Source: Spiroplasma endosymbiont of Amphimallon solstitiale (GTDB lineage Bacteria > Bacillota_I > Bacilli_A > Mycoplasmatales > VBWQ01). From it: a stretch of 64,000 bases of DNA. Numbering within the stretch: position 1 is the first letter of the stretch; each line of letters opens with the position of its first letter. Position numbers and translations under genes: made by a program. The notes under the pieces were generated by a model, which was given only the letters and a program-made list of their open reading frames with translations, did not search any database and had not been told where the DNA came from. Location of the stretch: positions 186,001 to 250,000 of the forward strand of contig NZ_OZ034999.1 of the NCBI RefSeq assembly GCF_964030965.1, read 5' to 3'. This document shows positions 10,037-22,080 of this stretch, piece by piece.

Positions 10037-11431
10037 TTACATAACTTGGATAGATGGTTGATTTGAATCTGGATGATCTATCGGTTCGCTTTCATTTATT
10101 AAGTTTGCATTAAATGGTTGAAAATTAAATTGTTTTATTAATTTTTTAAAACTATAATTTTGTGCTTGTTGATTAGCAAATCTTTCTATTCCTTTTATAC
10201 TATTGGTTGCTATTTCTTTTGCAATTGAAATTTTTGTTCAAAATCAATCAAAATAAGAAAAAGAAAAAGAAGTAAGAGTATTTTCAAGAATTACTGTCAA
10301 TAGTGTTAGTGGAAGTGCTTTTTTAATATTTTCTAAATTTATTTCTTTTTCTTCGCCATAAAGACCAGTTAATATATTTTTAAAAATTGATACAAAAAGA
10401 AGCATACTAACAGTACTACCATATTTAATAATCTTTGAAAAATTTTGATTTTTTAAATTTTGTCATAATTTTTCAATGCAAGGTTGAGCAATTTTATCAA
10501 AAATTAATTCTTCAATTAAAATACTAGTAAAAAAGATACTTATTCTTTCTATAAAAGAGATGAAGTTGAAATTTTCTTCACTAACATGTAAATATAAAAA
10601 TTGATCTCAAATACTAATACCACCAATTACTAAAGAAAAAGATAAGTATTTTCATTTATTTTTTAAAGAAATAAGTTTGTAATTTAAATACGATAAATTC
10701 ATTACTATAACACCACTAATACCACTCATTAATACATCTCAAAAATTATGATAAAGATTTTCAGGTAACTTTTCTTTATGAAAATAATTTTTAGCTTCAA
10801 ATAATAATACTGATCCGAAAGCAAAATTTAAAAAAAATGTATTAGGTAAAAACATATATTTTGAACTTAAAAATTTTTTTAAAAAATTAGGTTTTTCTTT
10901 ATTTATTGGTAAAAAAGTAGTTAAATCCAAGTCATTTAAATTATTATTGTATTCTCTTTCTTCTTCATTATTGTATATTTTATATTTTGTTTCAATTTTT
11001 TTATTTTCATTTAAATTTGATAATTCTAAAATAACTGTACCATCATTTAATATAATTTCTTTCATTAAATATAATTGATTATTAATATTTGCTATTTTTT
11101 CATTTAAAACATCACCCGTTATAAATTTTGTATTATATTCTCAATTACCATTAATATCTAATCTTTTCTGTGTTTTTCCACCATAACGATCATCAGTATC
11201 CCTTCAATCATTGCTAAAATTAACAATAGTATTTACTGAATCACCATCAAATAATAAATTGTTTAAATTATTATTTTCTCTTCCATTTGTTATTTGATCA
11301 TCATCTAAAACTATAATACTTTCAGTACTAGATGAATCATTATGATTTATTGATATATGTGAATTATTAATTCCATTATAATTAATATGTTCATTTGTTT
11401 TTAATAAAGGTAATTTTTCTGTATTAATCAT
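10037..11431 (-). CDS. Membrane protein of unknown function
   Basis: 464 aa. The N-terminal 150 residues are hydrophilic and Asn/Asp-rich. Then come about five to seven hydrophobic segments (for example FFLNFAFGSVLLFEAKNYF, ISGVIVMNLSYL, VSMLLFVSIFKNIL, LPLTLLTVILENTL) and an Asn/Gln/Ser-rich tail ending IQVM. Start chosen at ATG 11431 because GGGGATG lies 7 bases upstream; an ATG at 11461 is in frame but sits in the leader hairpin. A consensus promoter and hairpin leader precede it. I do not recognise the family. The MPV17/peroxisomal-like look of the C-terminal helices is too weak to name. Confidence 0.6.
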
Positions 11432-11457
11432 CTTTTCATCCCCTTCAAAATAAAAAA

Positions 11458-11485
11458 CCATTTACTTTGAAATGAAAGTAAATGG
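11458..11485 (-). promoter_or_regulatory. Leader hairpin with U-tract before the 464-aa membrane protein
   Basis: CCATTTACTTT / AAAGTAAATGG stem, 6 nt loop, followed on the minus strand by TTTTTT and then the ribosome site. Terminator-like, inside the 5' leader. Two other genes (56708 and 46252) have similar leaders that share the upstream bases ATATAAGTTTT. Confidence 0.6.
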
Positions 11486-11515
11486 ATTAAAAAACTTATA
11501 TTAATTTTTATATTT

Positions 11516-11544
11516 ATTATAAAGAAATAAAACGTATTTCACAA
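11516..11544 (-). promoter_or_regulatory. Sigma-70-type promoter
   Basis: -35 TTGTGA (11539-11544) and -10 TATAAT (11516-11521) with a 17 bp spacer on the minus strand, about 85 bases upstream of the ATG at 11431. Confidence 0.6.
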
Positions 11545-11639
11545 TATATTTTTATCTGGTATTTTAAATAAAGTTTATTAAATAAAGTTTATTTAATTCA
11601 TTATATTTCCTGAATTGTAAATATAAATGGGACAGTTTT

Positions 11640-12755
11640 TTAAAATAATTGTATTAAATCTATTGGTCTTTTATAAGATAGTGATTTTCTGGGTGTAGAA
11701 TTAATTTGAAATGCTATAGTATTTAAATCTTTTTGTTTATATGAAGATAGATCTGTAGATTTTGGTAAATATCTTCTTAAAATACCATTATTATTTTCAT
11801 TTAAACCTCTTTGACAAGGTTTACCAGGATCTGCAAAATAAATCTTAACATTACAATTTTTTTCAATTAATTTTCATTTACTAAATTCTTTACCACGATC
11901 AAAAGTAATAGTTTTAACTGTTCCTTTTTGTAACTTTGAAATAAATTTTATTATACTTTTTGTAATATTTTCTGATTTATTATTTTTAGTTGCTAAAGGA
12001 ATTGTGGTTTTTGATCATATATCAGCTAAAGTAATAATAGAACTTTTATGATCTTTACCAATGATAGTATCACCCTCTAAATGACCAAATTCTTCTTTTA
12101 ATTATGTAGAAAAGTATGGATGACCAAAAATTATTCATCAATTTACACTTAAAATATTATTTTTAATTAAAAATTTGTTAAAAGTAACATTATTTAGTGT
12201 AAAAATTCTCTAAAAATAACACTTTATCATGTATCATTACTTTTCTACAAAATTAAAGAATTCTTCTATATTTTTAATATTAGGAATGATTAAATTTCTT
12301 TCATGAATAGACTTACAATTATTAATTCTGCCCCTAGTTTCTTTTTGTTTGTGAGGTTTATTTTTTCCTTTTCTCAATAAGTTATTTTCATCAAAACCCA
12401 TTCGATTTGTTTTAAACATGTTATATAAAGTTTTTGTTGAAATACTTTTTATTTTATTTTCCTTTAAAAAATTAGCAATTATATCAAGAGCATAATTTTT
12501 AGTAATTAACAAATGATTAATAGTATTAATTTCTATTAAAGTTAAAATTATTAATTTTCTACCTGCATTTTGTTTATTTTTTTGAATTTTATTCAATATT
12601 TCTAATGGTAATAAGTTTTGATTTAATAATCTACAAACTCTATGTACAGTTGATTTACTATAATCAATGGCTTTTGCTATTTTACGAATCGAAAATCCAT
12701 AACTTTTATATTCTTTTATTGCTATTATTGATTCAATAGTCAGATACTTATACAT
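11640..12755 (-). pseudogene. IS30 transposase interrupted by MITE
   Basis: Intact to residue about 166 (...NIEEF), then the MITE supplies FNFVEK and a stop before the catalytic EGDTIIG motif, so the remaining protein has the DNA-binding half only. If expressed it could act as a truncated inhibitor of transposition (inference). Confidence 0.88.
12096..12258 (-). mobile_element. 163 bp MITE, copy 4 (R orientation)
   Basis: In the IS30 copy 3 transposase gene. 8 bp duplications AATTCTTC (12088-12095, 12259-12266). Confidence 0.92.
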
Positions 12756-12975
12756 TGTGCTAATTCCTTTCTTTTCTTAATTATAGAATTAACACAATTT
12801 AATTTTTATATAAGTGTCCTTTTTAATTTTACAATTCAGGAAAATATAATTGAATATAAACTAAAAAGCAAAAAAATATGGAAAAAAATAAAAAAGTAAA
12901 ACTATTAAAGAAGATATCATAAAGAAATGTAATCAAAATAAATATAAAATAATGATAAAAAATCAGAAAAAAATT

Positions 12976-14349
12976 GGCAATGTTTAGTAATCTGTGTAAC
13001 TTACAAAAATAACTATGTTTAATTAATTCTAGTAAATATAATTAAATGACTAGAAAGAGTGAGTTACAGATGGCTAAAAAACAAAATATTAATAATAATG
13101 ATCCAATATCAAAAGCAGTAGATTTATTATTAGAAAATACTGAAGATTTAACAACAGTTTTTAAAGAAGGGGGTTTATATAAAGAATTAACAAAACGTTT
13201 AGTTGAAAAAATGTTGAATTCTGAAATGCAAAATTATTTAGGATATGAAAAAAATCAACATAGTAATACTGAAAATGCTCGTAATGGTACAAGTTCAAAA
13301 AAATTAATAACTCAACAAGGTAAAATTGAGATTGATGTACCAAGAGATCGCAATAGTGATTTTACTCCTGTAATAGTTGCAAAAAGACAGCGAAGATTTG
13401 ATGGTTTTGATCAACAAGTGTTTTCACTATATGCAAAAGGTATGACTCTATCTGACATTAGAATGCAGTTACAAGAGTTATATCATGGTGCTGATATTAG
13501 TGAAAGTGTTATTAGTCAAATTACTGATGATGTTATTGATGATGTCAAAGCATGACAAAATCGACCATTAGAAAGCGTTTATCCGATTGTTTATTTTGAT
13601 TGTATAGTAGTTAAAGTTCGACAAGATAAACGGATTATTAATAAATCAGTTTATATAGCATTAGGAGTTGATTTAGAAGGTAAAAAAGATGTTTTAGGCT
13701 TATGAATTAGTGAAAATGAAGGTGCTAAATTTTGATTAGCTAATTTCACAGAAATGAAAAATCGAGGCTTAAATGATATTTTGATTGCTTGTAGTGATAA
13801 TTTAACAGGCATGTCAGAAGCAATACAAGCAGTTTATCCTAAAACAGAACATCAATTATGCATTGTTCATCAAATTCGAAATAGTTTAAAATATGTTTCA
13901 TACAAACATCGAAAAACTCTAGTTACAGATTTAAAACCAATTTATAGTGCATGTAGTGAAGAACAAGCAATGCAAGCTTTAGAATCATTTGAAAGTAAAT
14001 GAAATAAACAATATCCCCAAATTGCTAAATCTTGATATAAAAATTGAGAAAATTTGATGATTTTTATTAGTTATCCTGCAGAAATCAAAAGAGTAATTTA
14101 TACAACAAATGCTATTGAATCTGTTAATAGTCAATTACGAAAAGTTATTAGAAACAAAAAAGCTTTTCCTAATGATATGTCAGTTTTTAAAATATTTTAT
14201 TTAGCAATTGAAAATATAACAAAAAAATGAACATTGCCTATTCAAAATTGAAATACAGCAATTGCTCATTTTATGATAAAATTTGAAGACAGAATTAATC
14301 TGAACTAGTACTTTGTAAAACAAAGATACACAGATTTCTAAAAAGCCTC
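12976..14349 (+). mobile_element. IS256-family element, copy 2
   Basis: 1374 bp with perfect duplications AAAAAATT (12968-12975, 14350-14357). Joining the flanks gives a short K/I/Q-rich frame (KYKIMIKNQKKI-SDKVVQILK) that looks like a gene remnant and is otherwise unrecognised. Nothing else is visible in 12841-12967 or 14358-14480. Confidence 0.93.
13046..14308 (+). CDS. IS256-family transposase
   Basis: 420 aa, same as copy 1 apart from a few changes (for example QQVFSLY for QQVLSLY). All DDE motifs are present. Confidence 0.93.
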
Positions 14350-14480
14350 AAAAAATTTCAGACAAAGTAGTTCAAATATTAAAAATAATTTAATTATTAG
14401 ATTCTTTAATATCATTAAACAATTATGCCAGTGAATTCAATTATCATCATAGGCTGTTTGATTTGCTTGTATTTTAATAA

Positions 14481-14511
14481 AAAACAATTCTGGGTATCCA
14501 GAATTGTTTTT
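14481..14511 (-). terminator. Intrinsic terminator of guaC
   Basis: AAACAATTCTGG-GTAT-CCAGAATTGTTT perfect stem with flanking A and T runs, 20 bases past the guaC stop. Confidence 0.8.
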
Positions 14512-14530
14512 AAAGAAAAATTAAAAGTTA

Positions 14531-15520
14531 TTAACGATCGTCACCATTATTAATAGTACCTTTAACAATAACATAATCACATTTTGTTAATGTGGATAAA
14601 TCTTTACCACCAGCATAAGAAATAGCAGATTGTAAATCTTCTTCCATTTCTTTATAAGTATCAGCAATTGAACCTTTATATGGAACAAGTATTTTTTTAC
14701 CTTCAATATTTTTCGCTTCCGCTTTGTTAAAAATACTTGCTGATCCAAAATATTCTTTGTAAGATTGACCATTTATTGTAACAATTTTGCCAGGTGATTC
14801 ATCATAACCCGCTAAAATACTTCCTGCCATAATCATAGTGGCACCAAAAGCTATTGCTTTAGCAATATCACCATTACATCTAATACCACCATCTGCAATT
14901 AATGGTTTAGTGGTGCTATTGGCAACATCTTGTAAAGCATTTAATTGTCAACCACCTGTACCAAATCCAGTTTTTAGTTTAGTAATACAAGCTTTTCCTG
15001 GACCAACACCAAATTTAATTGCATCAGCGCCTCATTTTTCTAAATCTTTAACAGCGGTTTTTGTCATAACGTTACCAGCAATAATAAAAGGTTTAGTATT
15101 TGTTTTAGCAAAAGTAGTTTTTATAAATTTAATCATTTCTTCCATAGCATTACTATGACCATGAGCAATATCAATAGTAATAAATTCAGGAATTAGATTC
15201 AGTTTGATTAATTGTTCAAGTAACTCTTTATCCTCTTTTTTAACACCAATGCTAATTGAAGCATATAACTTTTGTTCATGCATACTTTTAATAAATTTAA
15301 TTTGATCGATATTAAAACGGTGCATTACATAAAAGTAATTATTTTTAGCCAATCAAATACATAATTCTTGGTTAATGACAGCACTCATATTTGCCGGAAT
15401 AATTGGAATTTTAAAAGTAAAACCATTTAGTTTAACACTGGTATCACATTCTTTTCGTGATTTAACTATTCCTTTATTTGCAATTAGATTTATATCTTCA
15501 AAATCAAATTTCACATTCAT
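14531..15520 (-). CDS. guaC: GMP reductase
   Basis: 329 aa. IMPDH/GMPR barrel: the nucleotide loop [12 protein letters not shown] carries the catalytic Cys (about C178), then FGTGGWQ, then [20 protein letters not shown] for phosphate binding. There is no CBS insert, which with the length fits the GuaC2-type GMP reductase (GMP + NADPH to IMP + NH3). It serves purine interconversion in an organism that relies on salvage. CTAAGGAG lies 12 bases before ATG. Intact, own terminator. IMP dehydrogenase is the alternative but lacks the CBS pair. Confidence 0.85.
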
Positions 15521-15649
15521 TTTTTATTTATTCTCCTTAGTCTTTACTAATTGTAATAGTCAAAATATGTACATATTATTTTATAACGTTTTAAATAAAA
15601 TGCTAAAGGACTAAAACACCATTAGTATTATATATTATTTTTTTGCAAT

Positions 15650-17488
15650 TTAATTATCTTTATTATTAATTAAGTCTGATAATTGGTTAATCATTTTCTT
15701 TAAATTAGTAATTAATGGGTTATAAACATCAATTTGTGTTAAATCAACACCCGCATCTTTTAAAATATCTAATGGATATTTGCTACCACCGGCTTTTAAA
15801 AAGTTAAGTAAATTTTCTTTTTTACCGTTTTTAACATCTTCATAAAGTTTATAAGAAACGGTAATTGAAGTAGCATATTTATAAACATAATAAGGCGAGT
15901 GGAAAAAATGAAGAATTCGTGGTCATGAGTATCCTTTTGCTTTTTCTTCGTATTTATCTAATGCTTTTTGTCCATATTTATTAGCTGTATTTTCAAATAA
16001 ATCAGCCAAAATATCGGCGTTTAATGGCACTTCTTTTTCTACTAATTTATGTGCTTCTCATTCAAATTCAGCAAATTGAATTTGACGAAAAAAAGTACCA
16101 ATTACAGTTTCAATATGAGTTTGTAGTAAGTAAATGCGTTCTTGATTATTTGACGCTTTATTATATAAATAATCAAAGGCTAGATGTTCATTAACTGTTG
16201 AAGCAACTTCAGCTAAAATAATTGGATAGTCAGCATTTGGATATTTTTGATATTTTTCTGAAAATAGGGTGTGAACAGAATGACCTAATTCATGAGCTAG
16301 TGTATTAAGTGAATTAATAGTATCATCTCAATTCATTAAAATAATGGGTTCTACGCCATTACCACCTGTTGAATAAGCACCAGTTCGTTTATTTGTGTCT
16401 TCATAATAGTCAATTCTACCTGGTAATAATGCTAAGTTTAATTGCTCTAAATATTCATCACCTAAGATACTTAAAATTTCTTTGACTGAATTAATACCTT
16501 CTTCAACACTGAATTTTTTGGTTGGTATTGTTGTCATTTTTAAACTAGTATCGGTACTATAAAATTTTTTAAATTTAAAAAATTTACGTTTTAAATTATA
16601 AAATTCTTCTACTAAAATAGCGTGTTTCTGTCCCGTTTTTATTAAATTTTCATATAGTATTAATGGTACATCATCACTTAATAAACTATATTCTAAAGTA
16701 GTTAAATGTTTTTTATTATCTTTTTCTTTATCGTTGTTACGAATTTTTATTTCTTCAACAGCTACTTCTAAAATGCTTTCATAAACTTGTGCTAATGAAT
16801 GTTTTTTATTTTTAATATCTTCATAAAATTTTTTTGAAATATCAATTCTTAATTGTTGATCTTTTACTGGATTACTATTTTCTAAAATGTCTAAATATAA
16901 AGTTTGTGTTAATTCTTGTTCTTTATTTTGATAATTAAACATTGTTTTTTGTTTATCAGCATAAACCAAACTATCATATAAACCACCAGCAGCACTTCTT
17001 GATTTACTAACTTTGCTTAGTAAAGTTTCATCGTGCTCACTTAAAATAAATTTTTCAAATTTAAAGAAAACTTCCATATCATGTTTATATATCATTAATG
17101 AGGGGTCATTATTAATTCAGTTTTTAATAGTTTGTAAACCAATAGTTTTAATTTCTGGTTCAATTCATGCTAACTTTTCCGATAACTTACTTTGTTGAGT
17201 CGCAAATAAACTAGATAATTGTTGCAATTCTAAGTTAGTTTGATCTAAATCTCCATAATGTAAATACTGCACAACTTTAGAGCCTAACATTGATATTTCT
17301 TTGCTAATTGCTAAATATTTTTTAAAGTTATCAATATTATTTAATTTTCCTTTAAAAGTTAAAAGTTGATTGGCAAATTTATCAAACTCAGGTAAAGCTT
17401 TTTTTCAAGATTCATTATTAATAAATAAATGCTTAAAATCTCAGCAGTACTTTTTTTTATCTTTTTCATTTAATTCAGAACGCTTCAT
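15650..17488 (-). CDS. pepF: Oligoendopeptidase F (M3B zinc metallopeptidase)
   Basis: 612 aa, family-typical length. Zinc site HELGHSVH near residue 397, with the third ligand Glu downstream in ILAEVASTVNEHLAF. The N-terminal helical PepF domain is recognisable. It cuts imported oligopeptides in the cytoplasm. GGAG lies 8 bases before ATG. Transcribed away from pepA, so both peptide-breakdown genes flank one control region (17489-17633). Confidence 0.92.
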
Positions 17489-17633
17489 AGTTTTTGCTCC
17501 ATTCTATGGTAATATTACAATACAATAATAATACAATAATATTGTTTAACTTATCTATTTTTGTTGTAATTTTCGAAAATATTAATTCAGATATATTGTA
17601 ATTATTTTAATATTACCATTTAGGAGTGAAAAT

Positions 17634-19028
17634 ATGGATAAAAATATTCTACTTAATGTTAGTAGTAAACTTGAATTAAAATTAAAATTAACAGCGGTAT
17701 TTGCTGATAAGGTTCCTCATGAATTGATTGCTAAAGAAAAAAATAAATTAACATTAATTTCTGAAGATAAAACTTATTACCTATATTTAGGTGATAGTAA
17801 GGGCTTAACTCGTAATGATGTTTATAATTTTTTTGTAAATTTTAGTAGTAATAATAGTCAAGATTTGGATATTGATGTCAAATCTTTTGTTACGAGTAAT
17901 TTAGATGAAAGTATACTTTTACAAACTATATATGAAGCATTATGATTCGGTACTTTTAAAGAATATACTTTAAAAAGTAAAAAGAATGAAGAAAAAAAAG
18001 TTAAATATAATGTTGTTTCAACAGCAAAATTCCCTAACTATACTTCACAACAACAAATCGAAATTCAAGGAGAAAGTATTAATTTAGCACGTAATTTGCA
18101 AGATATGCCACCTAATTTGTTATATCCCGAAGTTTTTGCAAAAAAAATTCAAGATGCAGCAAAAGGTATTAAAAATTTATCAGTAAAGGTTTTAGGGCAA
18201 AAAGAAATAACAGAACTAAATATGAATTTATTATTAGCAGTTAATGCTGGAAGTAATTTTGATGCTCGTGTTGTTGTTTTAGAATATAAAGGTGATCCAC
18301 AGCATGCCGATGATATTTTAGGATTAGTTGGTAAAGGAATTACTTTTGATAGTGGTGGTTATTCACTAAAACTTTCTTCAGCAATGAAAGGTATGAAATT
18401 TGATATGTCGGGTGCAGCTAGTGTATGTAATACTGCCATTGCTGCTGCTAAATTACAATTAAAAATAAACTTTGTAGCTGTTGCTTGTTTAACAGAAAAT
18501 AAGATTGGTGGTCATGCTACTTTAGTAGAAACAGTCTTTACTTCAATGAATGGTAAAACTGTAGAAATTAATAATACCGATGCAGAAGGAAGGTTGGTAT
18601 TAGCAGATGGTATGACATATGCTTTACGTAAAGGAAAAGCAAATCGTATTATTGAATTATCAACTTTAACTGGTGCAATGCTAGTGGCATTAGGTAGTTA
18701 TATGACTGGTGCTTTTGCTACTGATGATAAATTATTTAATGATTTTGATTTATCATCACAACAAACTAATGAAGAAATTTGAAGAATGCCAATTCATCAA
18801 CAAAATATTTTAAATATGCGTTCATCTAAAATAGCTGATTTAAGTAATCTTTCTAAAGATCCATATGGTGGTTCATCAAATGCTGCTGCATTTTTAAAAG
18901 AATTTAGTGAAGATAAACCATTTTTACATTTAGATATTGCGGGAACTGCTTATAAAAATGATCGTGGTACGGGTGTATTAATTAAAACATTAGTTCAATA
19001 TATGAAAAATTATAGTACAAGTAAATAA
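17634..19028 (+). CDS. pepA: Leucyl aminopeptidase (M17)
   Basis: 464 aa. Metal and catalytic motifs: GLVGKGITFDSGGYSLK (Lys and Asp), then MKFDMSGAASV, then the family signature NNTDAEGRLVLAD. It releases N-terminal residues from peptides, working after PepF. TAGGAG precedes ATG. Intact with three Trp-coding TGAs. Confidence 0.93.
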
Positions 19029-19057
19029 AGTTATAAAAAAGTTATTTGACAATATTT

Positions 19058-19544
19058 TTAGTTAATTGGTATTGAAATAATATTTGATTCTATTTTTTGT
19101 AGTGTTTTTAATAATGGTGGTAGTTGAGAATTATTAATTTTATTAATATTTAATCGATTACTTGTATCAATAGTATCATTTAATTTAATATTTATTTTTT
19201 CTAAGATTTTAATATTTTTATCAAATTTTTCATAATAATTTTTCTAAATTTTCTTCAGTAATATTTGAATTTAATTGGAAAATTGAATTGTTTGAGTAAA
19301 CAGACTGATAATATTTTTTAGGAAAATTACATATATAACTTAATGTTTGACAAGTATATGTATTTTTAAATTTTTCTCAGCAAAAATCAGTAATATTAAG
19401 TTTAAATGAAAAACCAATTTGGGCTATTATTGCAACTATTATATTTTCTTTAGTTATTAGTAGTTTTAAATCTTTTATAAAATCTATTTTTTTGTTAGCA
19501 CTTATTTGAGCAGTAATAATATCAAAATAACTATCAAGTGTCAT
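19058..19544 (-). pseudogene. Unknown protein with a frameshift
   Basis: From ATG 19544 the frame reads MTLDSYFDIITAQISANKKI... with a hydrophobic stretch (IIVAIIAQIGFSF) and three Cys. It shifts near 19250 (LEKLL to YYEKFDK) and continues to TAA at 19058 (...IESNIISIPIN). No family recognised. The region between pepA and IS30 copy 4. Confidence 0.4.
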
Positions 19545-19722
19545 TGAGGATACTATTGATATTAATCAAGTAAATAAATATTTAATATTTTTACAAATAT
19601 TAGACTTACTGCATAACTAGTTAACTTTTCATTTTTTCCTGAATTGTAAAATTAAAAAGGACACTTATATAAAAATTAAATTGTGTTAATTCTATAATTA
19701 AGAAAAGAAAGGAATTAGCACA

Positions 19723-20667
19723 ATGTATAAGTATCTGACTATTGAATCAATAATAGCAATAAAAGAATATAAAAGTTATGGATTTTCGATTCGTAAAATA
19801 GCAAAAGCCATTGATTATAGTAAATCAACTGTACATAGAGTTTGTAGATTATTAAATCAAAACTTATTACCATTAGAAATATTGAATAAAATTCAAAAAA
19901 ATAAACAAAATGCAGGTAGAAAATTAATAATTTTAACTTTAATAGAAATTAATACTATTAATCATTTGTTAATTACTAAAAATTATGCTCTTGATATAAT
20001 TGCTAATTTTTTAAAGGAAAATAAAATAAAAAGTATTTCAACAAAAACTTTATATAACATGTTTAAAACAAATCGAATGGGTTTTGATGAAAATAACTTA
20101 TTGAGAAAAGGAAAAAATAAACCTCACAAACAAAAAGAAACTAGGGGCAGAATTAATAATTGTAAGTCTATTCATGAAAGAAATTTAATCATTCCTAATA
20201 TTAAAAATATAGAAGAATTTGGTCATTTAGAGGGTGATACTATCATTGGTAAAGATCATAAAAGTTCTATTATTACTTTAGCTGATATATGATCAAAAAC
20301 CACAATTCCTTTAGCAACTAAAAATAATAAATCAGAAAATATTACAAAAAGTATAATAAAATTTATTTCAAAGTTACAAAAAGGAACAGTTAAAACTATT
20401 ACTTTTGATCGTGGTAAAGAATTTAGTAAATGAAAATTAATCGAAAAAAATTGTAATGTTAAGATTTATTTTGCAGATCCTGGTAAACCTTGTCAAAGAG
20501 GTTTAAATGAAAATAATAATGGTATTTTAAGAAGATATTTACCAAAATCTACAGATCTATCTTCATATAAACAAAAAGATTTAAATACTATAGCATTTCA
20601 AATTAATTCTACACCCAGAAAATCACTATCTTATAAAAGACCAATAGATTTAATACAATTATTTTAA
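19723..20667 (+). CDS. IS30-family transposase
   Basis: 314 aa, complete (helix-turn-helix, [21 protein letters not shown]). The downstream IS256 does not touch the reading frame. Confidence 0.93.
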
Positions 20668-20673
20668 AAAACT

Positions 20674-22047
20674 GAGGCTTTTTAGAAATCTGTGTATCTT
20701 TGTTTTACAAAGTACTAGTTCAGATTAATTCTGTCTTCAAATTTTATCATAAAATGAGCAATTGCTGTATTTCAATTTTGAATAGGCAATGTTCATTTTT
20801 TTGTTATATTTTCAATTGCTAAATAAAATATTTTAAAAACTGACATATCATTAGGAAAAGCTTTTTTGTTTCTAATAACTTTTCGTAATTGACTATTAAC
20901 AGATTCAATAGCATTTGTTGTATAAATTACTCTTTTGATTTCTGCAGGATAACTAATAAAAATCATCAAATTTTCTCAATTTTTATATCAAGATTTAGCA
21001 ATTTGGGGATATTGTTTATTTCATTTACTTTCAAATGATTCTAAAGCTTGCATTGCTTGTTCTTCACTACATGCACTATAAATTGGTTTTAAATCTGTAA
21101 CTAGAGTTTTTCGATGTTTGTATGAAACATATTTTAAACTATTTCGAATTTGATGAACAATGCATAATTGATGTTCTGTTTTAGGATAAACTGCTTGTAT
21201 TGCTTCTGACATGCCTGTTAAATTATCACTACAAGCAATCAAAATATCATTTAAGCCTCGATTTTTCATTTCTGTGAAATTAGCTAATCAAAATTTAGCA
21301 CCTTCATTTTCACTAATTCATAAGCCTAAAACATCTTTTTTACCTTCTAAATCAACTCCTAATGCTATATAAACTGATTTATTAATAATCCGTTTATCTT
21401 GTCGAACTTTAACTACTATACAATCAAAATAAACAATCGGATAAATGCTTTCTAATGGTCGATTTTGTCATGTTTTGACATCATCAATAACATCATCAGT
21501 AATTTGACTAATAACACTTTCACTAATATCAGCACCATGATATAACTCTTGTAACTGCATTCTAATGTCAGATAGAGTCATACCTTTTGCATATAGTGAA
21601 AGCACTTGTTGATCAAAACCATCAAATCTTCGCTGTCTTTTTGCAACTATTACAGGAGTAAAATCACTATTGCGATCTCTTGGTACATCAATCTCAATTT
21701 TACCTTGTTGAGTTATTAATTTTTTTGAACTTGTACCATTACGAGCATTTTCAGTATTACTATGTTGATTTTTTTCATATCCTAAATAATTTTGCATTTC
21801 AGAATTCAACATTTTTTCAACTAAACGTTTTGTTAATTCTTTATATAAACCCCCTTCTTTAAAAACTGTTGTTAAATCTTCAGTATTTTCTAATAATAAA
21901 TCTACTGCTTTTGATATTGGATCATTATTATTAATATTTTGTTTTTTAGCCATCTGTAACTCACTCTTTCTAGTCATTTAATTATATTTACTAGAATTAA
22001 TTAAACATAGTTATTTTTGTAAGTTACACAGATTACTAAACATTGCC
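20674..22047 (-). mobile_element. IS256-family element, copy 3 (inside IS30)
   Basis: 1374 bp. Duplications AAAAAACT (left) and AATAAACT (right), one mismatch, in the IS30 3' end. Confidence 0.92.
20715..21977 (-). CDS. IS256-family transposase
   Basis: 420 aa, complete, near-identical to copy 1. Confidence 0.93.
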
Positions 22048-22080
22048 AATAAACTGTCCCATTTATATTTACAATTCAGG

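Larger units (their letters stand above)
11609..12840 (-). mobile_element. IS30-family element, copy 3 (with MITE)
   Basis: Ends CCTGAATTG... at both sides, 1232 bp including a MITE. Flanking triplets ttt / aaa do not match, so the surroundings have been rearranged. Confidence 0.9.
19638..22080 (+). mobile_element. IS30-family element, copy 4, carrying an IS256
   Basis: Left end CCTGAATTG at 19638, right end complement at 22080. An IS256 sits 7 bases after the transposase stop, so the outer element has lost nothing but is split. Confidence 0.9.

Noticed and set aside
13161-13343. 60-codon frame opposite each IS256 transposase
   Set aside because: Recurs only because the element recurs; no start signal.
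14838-15158. Plus-strand frame opposite guaC
   Set aside because: Shadow of a clear GMP reductase gene.
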